From assembly GCA_937920105.1 (NCBI GenBank), contig CALETH010000048.1, positions 1 to 5,465 of the forward strand: a DNA stretch of 5,465 bases, written 5' to 3'. Positions 1 to 5,465 of the stretch are shown here, one piece after another (position 1 is the first letter of the stretch; each line of letters opens with the position of its first letter). Both the position numbers and the translations under genes were made by a program. Source of the stretch: an uncultured Bacteroidota bacterium (GTDB lineage Bacteria > Bacteroidota > Ignavibacteria > UBA10030 > UBA8401). The notes under the pieces are model-generated. The model ran no database searches and was not told the DNA's origin. It saw only the letters and a list, made by a program, of their open reading frames with translations.

Positions 1-225
1 AAATTGAATTGGAAGTTAATATCTTTTTATCAAAATCTATCAGAGGAATTTATTGATGAATTTGAAAATAAAGTAGATTGGTGGTTTATTATTTTACAGC
101 AGAAACTTTCAGAAAGGTTTATCTATGAACATTTAAGTCATATACAAAAATTAAACTGGAAAATTCTTTCATTAAAAAATCTTTCAGAAGATTTTCTTGG
201 AAAAATTAGAAATGTATGGAAAGAA
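1..225 (+). repeat. Three degenerate ~75-bp coding repeats
   Basis: Bases 1-75, 76-150 and 151-225 each encode one copy of the Trp...Leu-Ser-Glu...Phe-Ile unit of the repeat protein. The DNA has diverged much more than the protein pattern, which suggests old duplication with selection on the fold, not recent tandem expansion. More copies probably lie upstream of the window. Confidence 0.6.
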
Positions 226-273
226 TTTGATATTAGCGTAAATACATCATTAAATAAAGATTACCCATTTTAG
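1..273 (+). CDS. Repeat protein with NW-IS-LSE-FI units (3' end only)
   Basis: The reading frame is open from the first base, so the gene begins outside the window and only the last 90 residues are seen. An in-frame TTG at base 4 is not a credible start, because the codons around it (K-L-N-W-K) match an internal repeat, K-L-N-W-K-I-L-S, at residues 50-57. Three degenerate units are visible. Each has a Trp (residues 4, 27, 53), then a Leu-Ser-Glu (13-15, 36-38, 61-63), then a Phe-Ile/Leu (17-18, 40-41, 65-66). The spacing between units is 23-26 residues, and the last ~20 residues form a non-repeat cap. From memory, similar 'LSEEFI.EF.DKV.W' repeats occur in giant-virus, phage and some bacterial proteins of unknown function; this was not checked. 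There is no signal peptide or enzyme motif in the visible part. It ends in TAG, 22 bases before the likely start of the acyltransferase gene. Function unknown; a scaffold or binding repeat is a guess. Confidence 0.7.
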   Translation, partial: KLNWKLISFYQNLSEEFIDEFENKVDWWFIILQQKLSERFIYEHLSHIQKLNWKILSLKNLSEDFLGKIRNVWKEFDISVNTSLNKDYPF

Positions 274-295
274 TATTGTAATTTTGTATTCAATA

Positions 296-1420
296 ATGCA
301 ACGTTATACCTATATTGATATTTTTCGCGGAATTGCAGTTGTGGTAATGATAGAAACTCACGTTGTGAATGCATTCATGCTTCCCGAATTGCGTGAGACG
401 TGGTGGTTTTCTATCCTCAATTTTATTAATGGAATTGTTGCACCAGCATTTCTTTTCATTGCGGGTTACACATTTGCACTCAATGCAGAAAAAAAATGGA
501 ATGATTTTCTTGCAGGCAACTCGCAATTATTAAAACAAGTAAAAAGAATTTTTCACATTTGGTTAGTTGGATACGCATTACATATTCCATTTTTTTCACT
601 TCAACGAGTGTTGAATGCCGATGCACAAAGTTGGCTTCCTTTTTGGAAAGTTGATGTATTATATTGTATAGCATTTTCCCTATTATTAATGCTGTTTCTT
701 ATTGTTGTTCTACGAAAACAACAATATTTTTATTATGTATTAGGAATATTAAGCATAGCAATAATTTTTCTTGCACCAATAATTTGGGAAAATAAAATTT
801 CTACATTTTTCTTGATTCCAATTGGTATGTATTTTGATGGAATACAAGGTTCACAATTTCCAATTTTCCCATGGATGGGTTTTGTATTGCTGGGAGGAAT
901 TTCTCAAAAAATAATTTCACTATTATTACAAAAATATTCTTCTAAAGAAATATTTTATAAAAGTATGTGGTGGGGAATTGGAGGGATAAGTGTTTTGTGT
1001 TTATGTATGTTACTTCCATTCAATATTTATCCACAAGAATATTTTTGGAGAACAAATCCATTATTTTTTTTCATTCGTTGTGCTATTGTGTGGATTTTAT
1101 TAGTTGGGTTGATTTATAAAAATTTTTCTGATAATTCAAAAAATACCGTTTCTCTTTTTGGAAAAGAATCTTTGGTTGGATATGCAGGACATCTTTTAGT
1201 GATTTATGGATTATTTTTTAATGATAAAAGCATTTCTTCAATCATTGGAAAAACCCGTACTGTAGCAGAAGTATTTGGAATGACGGTCGCCCTTCTCGTA
1301 GTAATGTTTGTGATTGTCTATATTTGGCATACAGTAAAACGAAAAAATATGAAGTATGCGTACATTCTTCAGTATTCATTATTAATTATCGTAATAAGTA
1401 TTTTCTTTTTGAAAAATTAA
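296..1420 (+). CDS. HGSNAT/DUF1624-type membrane acyltransferase
   Basis: Predicted 374-residue inner-membrane protein with about eleven hydrophobic segments. It resembles the catalytic region of heparan-alpha-glucosaminide N-acetyltransferase and its bacterial DUF1624 relatives. Family signatures, numbered from the ATG at 296: D-I-F-R-G at 8-12 opening TM1 with a following His22; GIVAPAFLFIAG at 46-57 in TM2; VDVLYCIA at 119-126; FPIFPWMGFVLLGG at 188-201; and a late ESLVGYAGHLLVIY stretch near 290-304 like the C-terminal helix of acyltransferase-3 proteins. Family members are thought to move acetyl groups from cytoplasmic acetyl-CoA onto sugars across the membrane. His22 lies about where the family's catalytic His is expected, but that assignment is inferred and the substrate here is unknown. 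I chose ATG 296 because family proteins begin a few residues before the D-x-x-R-G motif; a TTG at 284 would add only four residues. There is no Shine-Dalgarno sequence. The gene lies 22 bases after the repeat protein and could be co-transcribed with it. Confidence 0.8.
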   Translation: MQRYTYIDIFRGIAVVVMIETHVVNAFMLPELRETWWFSILNFINGIVAPAFLFIAGYTFALNAEKKWNDFLAGNSQLLKQVKRIFHIWLVGYALHIPFFSLQRVLNADAQSWLPFWKVDVLYCIAFSLLLMLFLIVVLRKQQYFYYVLGILSIAIIFLAPIIWENKISTFFLIPIGMYFDGIQGSQFPIFPWMGFVLLGGISQKIISLLLQKYSSKEIFYKSMWWGIGGISVLCLCMLLPFNIYPQEYFWRTNPLFFFIRCAIVWILLVGLIYKNFSDNSKNTVSLFGKESLVGYAGHLLVIYGLFFNDKSISSIIGKTRTVAEVFGMTVALLVVMFVIVYIWHTVKRKNMKYAYILQYSLLIIVISIFFLKN

Positions 1421-1443
1421 AATCATGTTATTTTCATTTCGTC

Positions 1444-1463
1444 ATGCTGACGAATGTCAGCAT
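1444..1463. repeat. Small intergenic palindrome, 8-bp stem
   Basis: ATGCTGAC and GTCAGCAT pair perfectly around a GAAT loop. The hairpin lies 23 bases after the acyltransferase stop and 22 bases before rmuC, and fills much of the 65-base gap. The bases around it (TTTCGTC before, CTTTAAAA after) do not give a good T-tract, so an intrinsic terminator is possible but not convincing. Its layout resembles the larger repeat near 3594, which suggests a dispersed repeat family. Confidence 0.6.
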
Positions 1464-1485
1464 CTTTAAAAAATAATTTAAAATT

Positions 1486-2637
1486 ATGGAACTCATCTTT
1501 ATTATAGTTATCGGAATAATCATTATTAGTTTGTTGATATACATTGCAACAAAAAAATCAACAACAGAACAACCAGTGCAAACAGCAATGTTGATTCAGC
1601 AGCAGATAGAAGCGTTGCGAGGCGAAGTTTCGCAAAATTTAAAAAATACTACAGATTCTGTTTCTCGTGATTTAAAAGATACAACAGATACATTATTCAA
1701 AAGTTTTCAATCCACCACAGAAAATCTTAATCAGCAATTATTACTTGTAACGCAATCCGTGCAAAAAACAACAGAACAAATGAACCAACAGCTTTCTGCA
1801 CAAACCAGTACTATTGGAAGTAGATTAGATAATGCTGCAAAAGTGATTGGAGATTTACAAAAAAGTCAAGGACAACTTTTGCAGGCAACAGAAGAAATGA
1901 AACAATTAGGAAGTAGCGTTACCCAATTAGAAAATTTATTAAAAGCACCAAAATTGCGTGGCGGACTTGGTGAGTTGATGTTGGAAGATTTATTGAAACA
2001 AATTCTTCCCGCAACAAGTTATGCAACGCAACATCGTTTTCGCAATGGAAGTTTAGTTGATGCAATTATTCGTACAGCGAATGGAATTATTCCCATCGAT
2101 GCAAAATTTCCATTAGAAAATTTTAGAAAAATGATTGATGCACAAAATGATGCAGAAAAAAAATCATTCTATAAACTTTTTGTGAATGATGTTAAAAAAC
2201 ACATTGATGCCATTGCTCAAAAATATATTCTTCAAGATGAAGGAACGTTTGATTTTGCTTTAATGTATATTCCCGCAGAAAATATTTATTATGAAACTAT
2301 CATTAAAAATGAACTATTTGATAATAAAAATGAATTATATGAGTATGCTGCTTCTCGTAGAGTATTTTCTGTTTCACCAAATACATTATATCCGCAACTT
2401 CATGTTATTGCATTGGGCTTTAAAGGAATGGAAGTAGAAAAAAGTGCGAAAGAAATCATACAAAATCTTGCACGTCTTCAAGGAGATTTGCAAAAATTTT
2501 CTGAAGATTTTGAAACAGTAGGAAAACATTTAACCAATGCAAAAAACAAATATGATGACTCTGCACGTAAATTAGATACTTTCGAAACAAAACTTCAACA
2601 ATCTTCTTCACAAAATATTCTTCCGCCACAAAGTTAA
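1486..2637 (+). CDS. rmuC: RmuC family protein (DNA recombination factor)
   Basis: A 383-residue protein with the normal RmuC layout. Residues 2-21 are an N-terminal membrane anchor, followed by a long Gln/Thr-rich coiled coil (about 35-150) and then the RmuC domain (about 155-345). Conserved stretches visible in that domain are LRGGLGELMLEDLL (157-170), VDAIIR (191-196), IIPIDAKFPLENF (201-213) and MYIPAENIYYE (260-270). Glu163 or Glu167, Asp192 and the Asp205-x-Lys207 pair fit the PD-(D/E)XK nuclease-like core assigned to this family. E. coli RmuC limits inversions at short inverted repeats; its biochemical activity is poorly known. The C-terminus (about 325-372) is again helical, ending in a Ser/Gln tail. 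The ATG at 1486 sits just before the anchor and has no Shine-Dalgarno sequence, only an A/T-rich leader. A hairpin precedes the gene and another follows it, so it may be transcribed alone. Length matches the family (roughly 350-500). Confidence 0.93.
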   Translation: MELIFIIVIGIIIISLLIYIATKKSTTEQPVQTAMLIQQQIEALRGEVSQNLKNTTDSVSRDLKDTTDTLFKSFQSTTENLNQQLLLVTQSVQKTTEQMNQQLSAQTSTIGSRLDNAAKVIGDLQKSQGQLLQATEEMKQLGSSVTQLENLLKAPKLRGGLGELMLEDLLKQILPATSYATQHRFRNGSLVDAIIRTANGIIPIDAKFPLENFRKMIDAQNDAEKKSFYKLFVNDVKKHIDAIAQKYILQDEGTFDFALMYIPAENIYYETIIKNELFDNKNELYEYAASRRVFSVSPNTLYPQLHVIALGFKGMEVEKSAKEIIQNLARLQGDLQKFSEDFETVGKHLTNAKNKYDDSARKLDTFETKLQQSSSQNILPPQS

Positions 2638-2677
2638 AAAAAACAGACTTGTCAAGTTTTTAAAATTTGACAAGTCT
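2636..2677 (-). terminator. 33-bp near-palindrome with A8 flank (reverse-strand terminator-like)
   Basis: AGACTTGTCAA at 2645-2655 and TTGACAAGTCT at 2667-2677 pair perfectly over 11 bp; one G-T pair and four more A-T pairs bring the symmetry almost to the centre. Eight A residues (2636-2643), which include the last two bases of the rmuC TAA stop, lie just left of it. Read on the - strand the order is stem then T8, a textbook intrinsic terminator. On the + strand no T-tract follows, so rmuC mRNA would end here only through the stem itself. No - strand gene ends nearby, so the element may simply be a dispersed palindrome or may stop read-through from bshC. Confidence 0.5.
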
Positions 2678-2747
2678 CGTAGGAAAATCCAAAGGGTCAT
2701 TGCTTTCTCATCCGTATAAATAATAAACAACAATAGTGGGGTGGGAT

Positions 2748-3569
2748 ATGCAAAGGCGATATTGTTTTCTATTATTTTTTATTATGAATATAAACTTTTC
2801 TTATAGTCAACAAACACCAATTCCAGTAGAACCGCCGACAATTATTTCTGCCGGAAGTGCAAATGTGAGTGTAGGAATTTCACATTTTGTAAATCAGCAA
2901 TACCCGCTTTCAGGATTAGAAGGAAATTTATTAAAAATAGGAAATCTTCGTTTTGGATTTTCATACGATGGTTGTGTGGAATTACAATTTGATGGAACTG
3001 TTTTCAATATTCTTAAAATTCATCAGCGAGAAAAAGCATTTAATAGTAATATTGTAAAAAAAGGTCCTGTTATGACGGATGCTGGGGATTTTACTTTATG
3101 GACAAAGTTTCTTCTTTTACGAGAAGAAAATTCAAATTTCAATTTGTCATTTCGTTTTGGTGTGCAATTACCAAATACAAGTAATGAATCCGGTTTGGGT
3201 TTAGATGTAACAAATTTTTATTCTTTATTTTTATTGCAAAAATATTTGTTGGGAATGGAGTGGACGGGAAATTTCGGACTTGGTATTCTTGAAGACCCAA
3301 CATTAGTAAGTTCACAACATGATGTTATTGTGTTGGGAATTCAAAATAAAATTTTTCTTAATACATATACATCGTTTATTACAGAAATTTCGGGAAGAGT
3401 GGGGCATCAAGGCGTAGGAGTTCGTAATTTGTGGAATGGGAAATTTGGAATTGAAACTTCTTCTGAAATTTTGCGTTGCAAACTAATGAGTGTATTTAAT
3501 TTTTCTGCTGCAGACCATTCAACTGGAGTGGAATTAACCTTGAGTTATCCATTTCAAATAATTCATTGA
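2748..3569 (+). CDS. Putative outer-membrane beta-barrel protein, unknown function
   Basis: I do not recognise a named family. From the ATG at 2748 the protein has 273 residues and starts with a good Sec signal: Arg3-Arg4, a hydrophobic core at about 5-17, and a likely signal peptidase I cut after Ser-Tyr-Ser (residue 20), leaving Gln21. There is no lipobox Cys. The mature part has about a dozen amphipathic strand-like segments with alternating hydrophobic residues and Gly/aromatic ends, for example FNLSFRFGVQLP, GMEWTGNFGLGIL and TSFITEISGRVG. The protein closes on VELTLSYPFQIIH, resembling a barrel-ending strand. The middle (GDFTLWTKFLLL, then FRFGVQLPNT) recalls 'transporter'-type barrels of the phenol-degradation MetA-like superfamily, but that is a weak impression. 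A GTG at 2736 is also in frame; I prefer the ATG because it puts the charged signal-peptide end directly at the start. The G-rich GGGGTGGG at 2738-2745 is too close to that ATG to be a normal ribosome site. Confidence 0.65.
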   Translation: MQRRYCFLLFFIMNINFSYSQQTPIPVEPPTIISAGSANVSVGISHFVNQQYPLSGLEGNLLKIGNLRFGFSYDGCVELQFDGTVFNILKIHQREKAFNSNIVKKGPVMTDAGDFTLWTKFLLLREENSNFNLSFRFGVQLPNTSNESGLGLDVTNFYSLFLLQKYLLGMEWTGNFGLGILEDPTLVSSQHDVIVLGIQNKIFLNTYTSFITEISGRVGHQGVGVRNLWNGKFGIETSSEILRCKLMSVFNFSAADHSTGVELTLSYPFQIIH

Positions 3570-3593
3570 TAATTTATGTAAGAATTGGGGTTT

Positions 3594-3619
3594 GTCATTC
3601 CTGCGAAAGCAGGAATCCA
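3594..3619 (+). repeat. Palindromic repeat copy A with GAAA tetraloop
   Basis: ATTCCTGC at 3597-3604 and GCAGGAAT at 3609-3616 form a perfect 8-bp stem closed by a GAAA tetraloop. The copy is framed by GTC on the left and CCA on the right. The same ends, GTCATTCC and GGAATCCA, recur in inverted orientation at 3641-3698. It starts 25 bases after the stop of the barrel gene. Confidence 0.75.
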
Positions 3620-3640
3620 CGTTTTAAAATAGTTAACATC

Positions 3641-3698
3641 TGGATTCCCGCTAAACCTGTCCCGAAAAGTTTTTATTCGGGAAACATGCGGGAATGAC
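3641..3698 (-). repeat. Palindromic repeat copy B, inverted, with 36-base insert
   Basis: Read on the - strand, this begins GTCATTCCCGC and ends GCGGGAATCCA, the same termini as copy A with one base changed in each arm. In place of the GAAA loop it carries a 36-base centre (3652-3687) with its own 7-bp hairpin, TCCCGAA (3660-3666) pairing with TTCGGGA (3676-3682). The inner ends ATTCCCGC (3644-3651) and GCGGGAAT (3688-3695) pair perfectly over 8 bp. Copies A and B also pair with each other (3594-3604 with 3688-3698, 3609-3619 with 3641-3651), so several mutually exclusive folds are possible. Confidence 0.7.
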
Positions 3699-3708
3699 TA
3701 GTTTTTTT
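3644..3708 (+). terminator. Probable terminator of the barrel gene
   Basis: The stem made by copy B of the palindromic repeat ends at 3695-3698 and, after TAG, is followed by seven T residues (3702-3708). This is an acceptable intrinsic terminator for + strand transcription from the barrel gene. For bshC, which arrives from the other side, the same repeats give strong stems but no following T-tract, so its termination here is less certain. Confidence 0.45.
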
Positions 3709-3717
3709 ACATAAAAC

Positions 3718-5361
3718 TCAAATCTCAATAAGTTGATGTTGAAAATGATTGATATCAATTTCACCACTTATCCATTGAACAAATTCTAATCCGTACTTAT
3801 TCATAAAATAGAGAACATTCAATTCGCGTTCTTGAAAATTTTCTTTTGGAAAAAGATACAAACTTGCTTTTTGAATTTGCCGTAAAGAAATATCTTGTTT
3901 TTGTTGTTGTGCCTTTTGTGTTTTTTCTTTTAATACAGTCAAAAGAGATTCTATTTTTGCTTGCGTTGTTTTTAATGTCCCATCCAATGTTGGGTCAATT
4001 TGAGTAATACCAAATTGTGCTTCTTTTAATGCTTCGCTAAAATTTGTGTGAAGTTGTAAAAAAACATTATCCACTTTAACTTCGGAAACTTGTTCTGCAA
4101 TTCTTGCTAACAACGGTTCTACATCACCAAAAAATTCCAAAATATTTAACTGAAATTTTTCTAACACCTTTTTCACTTTTTCTTCTACAATCGTAACACT
4201 TGCACGTGGATAAATGATTGGCATTGTCATTCCAAAAAAATCATACACAGGTTGTAGTTGAGCAAAGTACGCAATCTCAGAAGGTCCGGCAATATATCCA
4301 ACCGTTGGTAATAGTGTATCTTGATATAAAGGACGCATGACAACATTGGGAGAAAAAATCTCTGGAGATTTTTCTACAAGATTAAGTAATTCTTCTTGCG
4401 AAAATCGTTGACGAGTATTTTTCAGATAATATGTTCCATCTTCACTTGGTTCAATTGCATAACGTCCGCCTTTGTGAAACATAAATAAGTTGACTGCTTT
4501 TGCTTTTATTTGTGCATGATATTGTTCTTCCAATTCTGCACTTTGTTTGATAACAATTTTACTAACTTCAGTAACGGATTCTAATTCTTTTTTGAATAAT
4601 GGTTTTGCAAGATTCTTTAATTCTGGTGTGTTAGGATTCAGAAAAATCAATCCGTCATCTTCAAACAAACGATTCATAAATCCGACAAAAGATTGCAAAA
4701 ATGTATTTCCGGATTTGTAATAACTTTGTATCATATCAAAAAGTGGAGTAGTAAATTCTGTTTTTTGAAATGATTGTTCCATTTCAGTAAAAAACTGAGT
4801 GATGAAATTATCAATAGTAATATTTCCAACAGCACCAAGATTTTTTTCTAATGGTTTTCCTTCAAGAAGATAGTGTGATGTTGTTATTTCATTAGCATTA
4901 TTGATAAATGAAAGTTTATTGATTTCTTCAAAATCGTGGTCTTCACATTCTAACCAAAAAATAGGAACAAAATTATAGTTGGGAAAGTTTTGAGAAAGTT
5001 GTTGAGTAAGTTTTATAGCAGTAATAGTTTTATAGATAGTGTAAAGTGGTCCAGTGCAGATACCTAATTGCTGCCCGGTAACAACAGCCAAAGTATTTTC
5101 ATCATGCAATAAATCAATATTGGCTAATGTTTTGATTCCGCATTGGTGTTCTTTATTATAGTGATGCAAGACACGAACCAAAGCCGAACGATTAATTGAA
5201 CGAGAAAGTGTGTGATTGATAATTTTTTCCCAACCAGTTTTTTCTCTATATGTTGCTGTATAATAATGACGAAGTGCATCAAAATTGGTGAGATAATCTT
5301 TATAAAGATTGGAAATATGGTCTTCAGAATTTTGAAAGTGAGAGTAGGGAATCCATTTCAT
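3718..5361 (-). CDS. bshC: Bacillithiol biosynthesis enzyme BshC (putative cysteine ligase)
   Basis: A 547-residue cytoplasmic protein with the full set of BshC signatures and the family's usual length (about 530-545). BshC is assigned the last step of bacillithiol synthesis, adding cysteine to glucosaminyl-malate made by BshA and BshB. The nucleotidyltransferase-like core shows TGQQLGICTGPLYTIYK at 95-111 and FWLECEDHDFEEIN at 135-148. The second conserved block is DTLLPTVGYIAGPSEIAYF at 348-366, followed by YPRASVTIVE at 384-393. A Gln/Lys-rich coiled-coil arm spans about 462-498, and the closing region (LYLFPKENFQERELNVLYF, 501-519, then NKYG) is also typical. The only cysteines are 74, 102 and 139; the last two lie inside the two signature loops. 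The ATG at 5361 fits the family N-terminus and has no Shine-Dalgarno sequence; an A/T triplet run directly precedes it. No bshA or bshB is in the window, as is common since these genes are often scattered. It converges with the barrel gene. Confidence 0.95.
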   Translation of the reverse strand: MKWIPYSHFQNSEDHISNLYKDYLTNFDALRHYYTATYREKTGWEKIINHTLSRSINRSALVRVLHHYNKEHQCGIKTLANIDLLHDENTLAVVTGQQLGICTGPLYTIYKTITAIKLTQQLSQNFPNYNFVPIFWLECEDHDFEEINKLSFINNANEITTSHYLLEGKPLEKNLGAVGNITIDNFITQFFTEMEQSFQKTEFTTPLFDMIQSYYKSGNTFLQSFVGFMNRLFEDDGLIFLNPNTPELKNLAKPLFKKELESVTEVSKIVIKQSAELEEQYHAQIKAKAVNLFMFHKGGRYAIEPSEDGTYYLKNTRQRFSQEELLNLVEKSPEIFSPNVVMRPLYQDTLLPTVGYIAGPSEIAYFAQLQPVYDFFGMTMPIIYPRASVTIVEEKVKKVLEKFQLNILEFFGDVEPLLARIAEQVSEVKVDNVFLQLHTNFSEALKEAQFGITQIDPTLDGTLKTTQAKIESLLTVLKEKTQKAQQQKQDISLRQIQKASLYLFPKENFQERELNVLYFMNKYGLEFVQWISGEIDINHFQHQLIEI

Positions 5362-5412
5362 AAATATTATTATTATGTCGTTTCTGCATATTGTTAACCT
5401 ATAATAAACAAG

Positions 5413-5439
5413 ATTTTAATATACATATCCAATGGTCAA
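5413..5439 (-). promoter_or_regulatory. Weak candidate promoter for bshC
   Basis: On the - strand, TTGACC (5434-5439) and TAAAAT (5413-5418) each match the sigma-70 boxes at five of six positions. The 15-base spacer is short, and the -35 box falls inside a tandem heptamer repeat, so the match could be a by-product of that repeat. If real, the bshC leader would be about 45 bases. If the host uses a Bacteroidota-type sigma factor, this consensus would not apply. Confidence 0.22.
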
Positions 5440-5450
5440 TTATCAATGAT
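5430..5450 (+). repeat. Tandem heptamer CAATNNT, three copies
   Basis: CAATGGT, CAATTAT and CAATGAT follow each other without a gap. All three keep CAAT and the final T and differ only at positions 5 and 6. The bases that follow (AACTTTAT) break the pattern. The array lies 69 bases upstream of the bshC start. It also contains the small palindrome TTATCA-A-TGATAA (5440-5452), which partly follows from the repeat pattern. Confidence 0.55.
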
Positions 5451-5465
5451 AACTTTATATTTAGA

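Noticed and set aside
279..286. TAATTTTG matching the Bacteroidota -7 consensus TAnnTTTG, ten bases before the acyltransferase ATG
   Set aside because: No matching upstream TTG element at the expected distance, and the motif is common by chance in such AT-rich DNA; it would also give an almost leaderless mRNA.
284..295. TTG start adding four residues to the acyltransferase
   Set aside because: Family proteins start close to the D-x-x-R-G motif, and the ATG at 296 is the more likely codon.
290..674. Two - strand open frames inside the acyltransferase gene
   Set aside because: They overlap a gene with strong family signatures and their translations are Cys/His/Lys-rich with no domain pattern; they are antisense shadows.
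2700..2725. Promoter for the barrel gene using TTGCTT (2700-2705) and TATAAA (2715-2720)
   Set aside because: The spacer is only nine bases; no properly spaced -35 box exists for TATAAA, so I cannot support a promoter call.
5366..5376. ATT triplet run directly before the bshC start, as a phase-variation tract
   Set aside because: It has under four copies, too short for frequent slippage, and is ordinary for an AT-rich leader.
5212..5397. A 61-codon + strand frame over the start of bshC
   Set aside because: It is antisense to conserved bshC sequence, and its translation shows no recognisable pattern.
1..5465. A defence island, CRISPR array, toxin-antitoxin pair or riboswitch
   Set aside because: No cas, nuclease-plus-partner, small paired frames, regularly spaced repeats or long structured leader could be seen; RmuC alone is a widespread housekeeping protein.

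Overview
The window is AT-rich and codes densely. It carries five genes: four on the + strand (one cut by the left edge) and one long gene on the - strand that converges on them. Three points suggest a member of the Bacteroidota/Chlorobiota (FCB) group, for example Ignavibacteria-like bacteria: a BshC-type bacillithiol enzyme, starts with no clear Shine-Dalgarno sequence, and intergenic palindromes of the 'GTCATTCC...GGAATCCA' type. This placement is an inference and no marker gene confirms it.

Layout, left to right. (1) At 1-273 is the 3' end of a repeat protein built from ~23-25 residue units of the type 'NW..IS..Q.LSE.FI.EF..KV'. (2) At 296-1420 is a polytopic membrane acyltransferase of the heparan-alpha-glucosaminide N-acetyltransferase/DUF1624 type. 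(3) A 65-base gap holds a perfect 8-bp hairpin. (4) At 1486-2637 is rmuC, a membrane-anchored coiled-coil protein with a PD-(D/E)XK-like domain. (5) A 98- to 110-base gap opens with a 33-bp near-palindrome whose flanking A-tract makes it look like a terminator for the opposite strand. (6) At 2748-3569 is a secreted, probably outer-membrane beta-barrel protein of unknown function. (7) The 148-base convergent gap is almost filled by two inverted copies of one palindromic repeat, one closed by a GAAA tetraloop and the other by a 36-base insert with its own hairpin, followed by a T7 tract. (8) At 3718-5361 on the - strand is bshC, the putative cysteine-adding enzyme of bacillithiol synthesis. (9) The last ~100 bases hold the bshC leader and a three-copy tandem heptamer CAATNNT.

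The genes do not form an obvious pathway. Acyltransferase, DNA-maintenance factor, envelope protein and thiol-synthesis enzyme look like housekeeping or accessory genes that happen to be neighbours, separated by repeat elements. I see no defence island, CRISPR array, tRNA, rRNA or transposase. The least explained parts are the left-edge repeat protein and the family of small intergenic palindromes, of which this short window has at least four.
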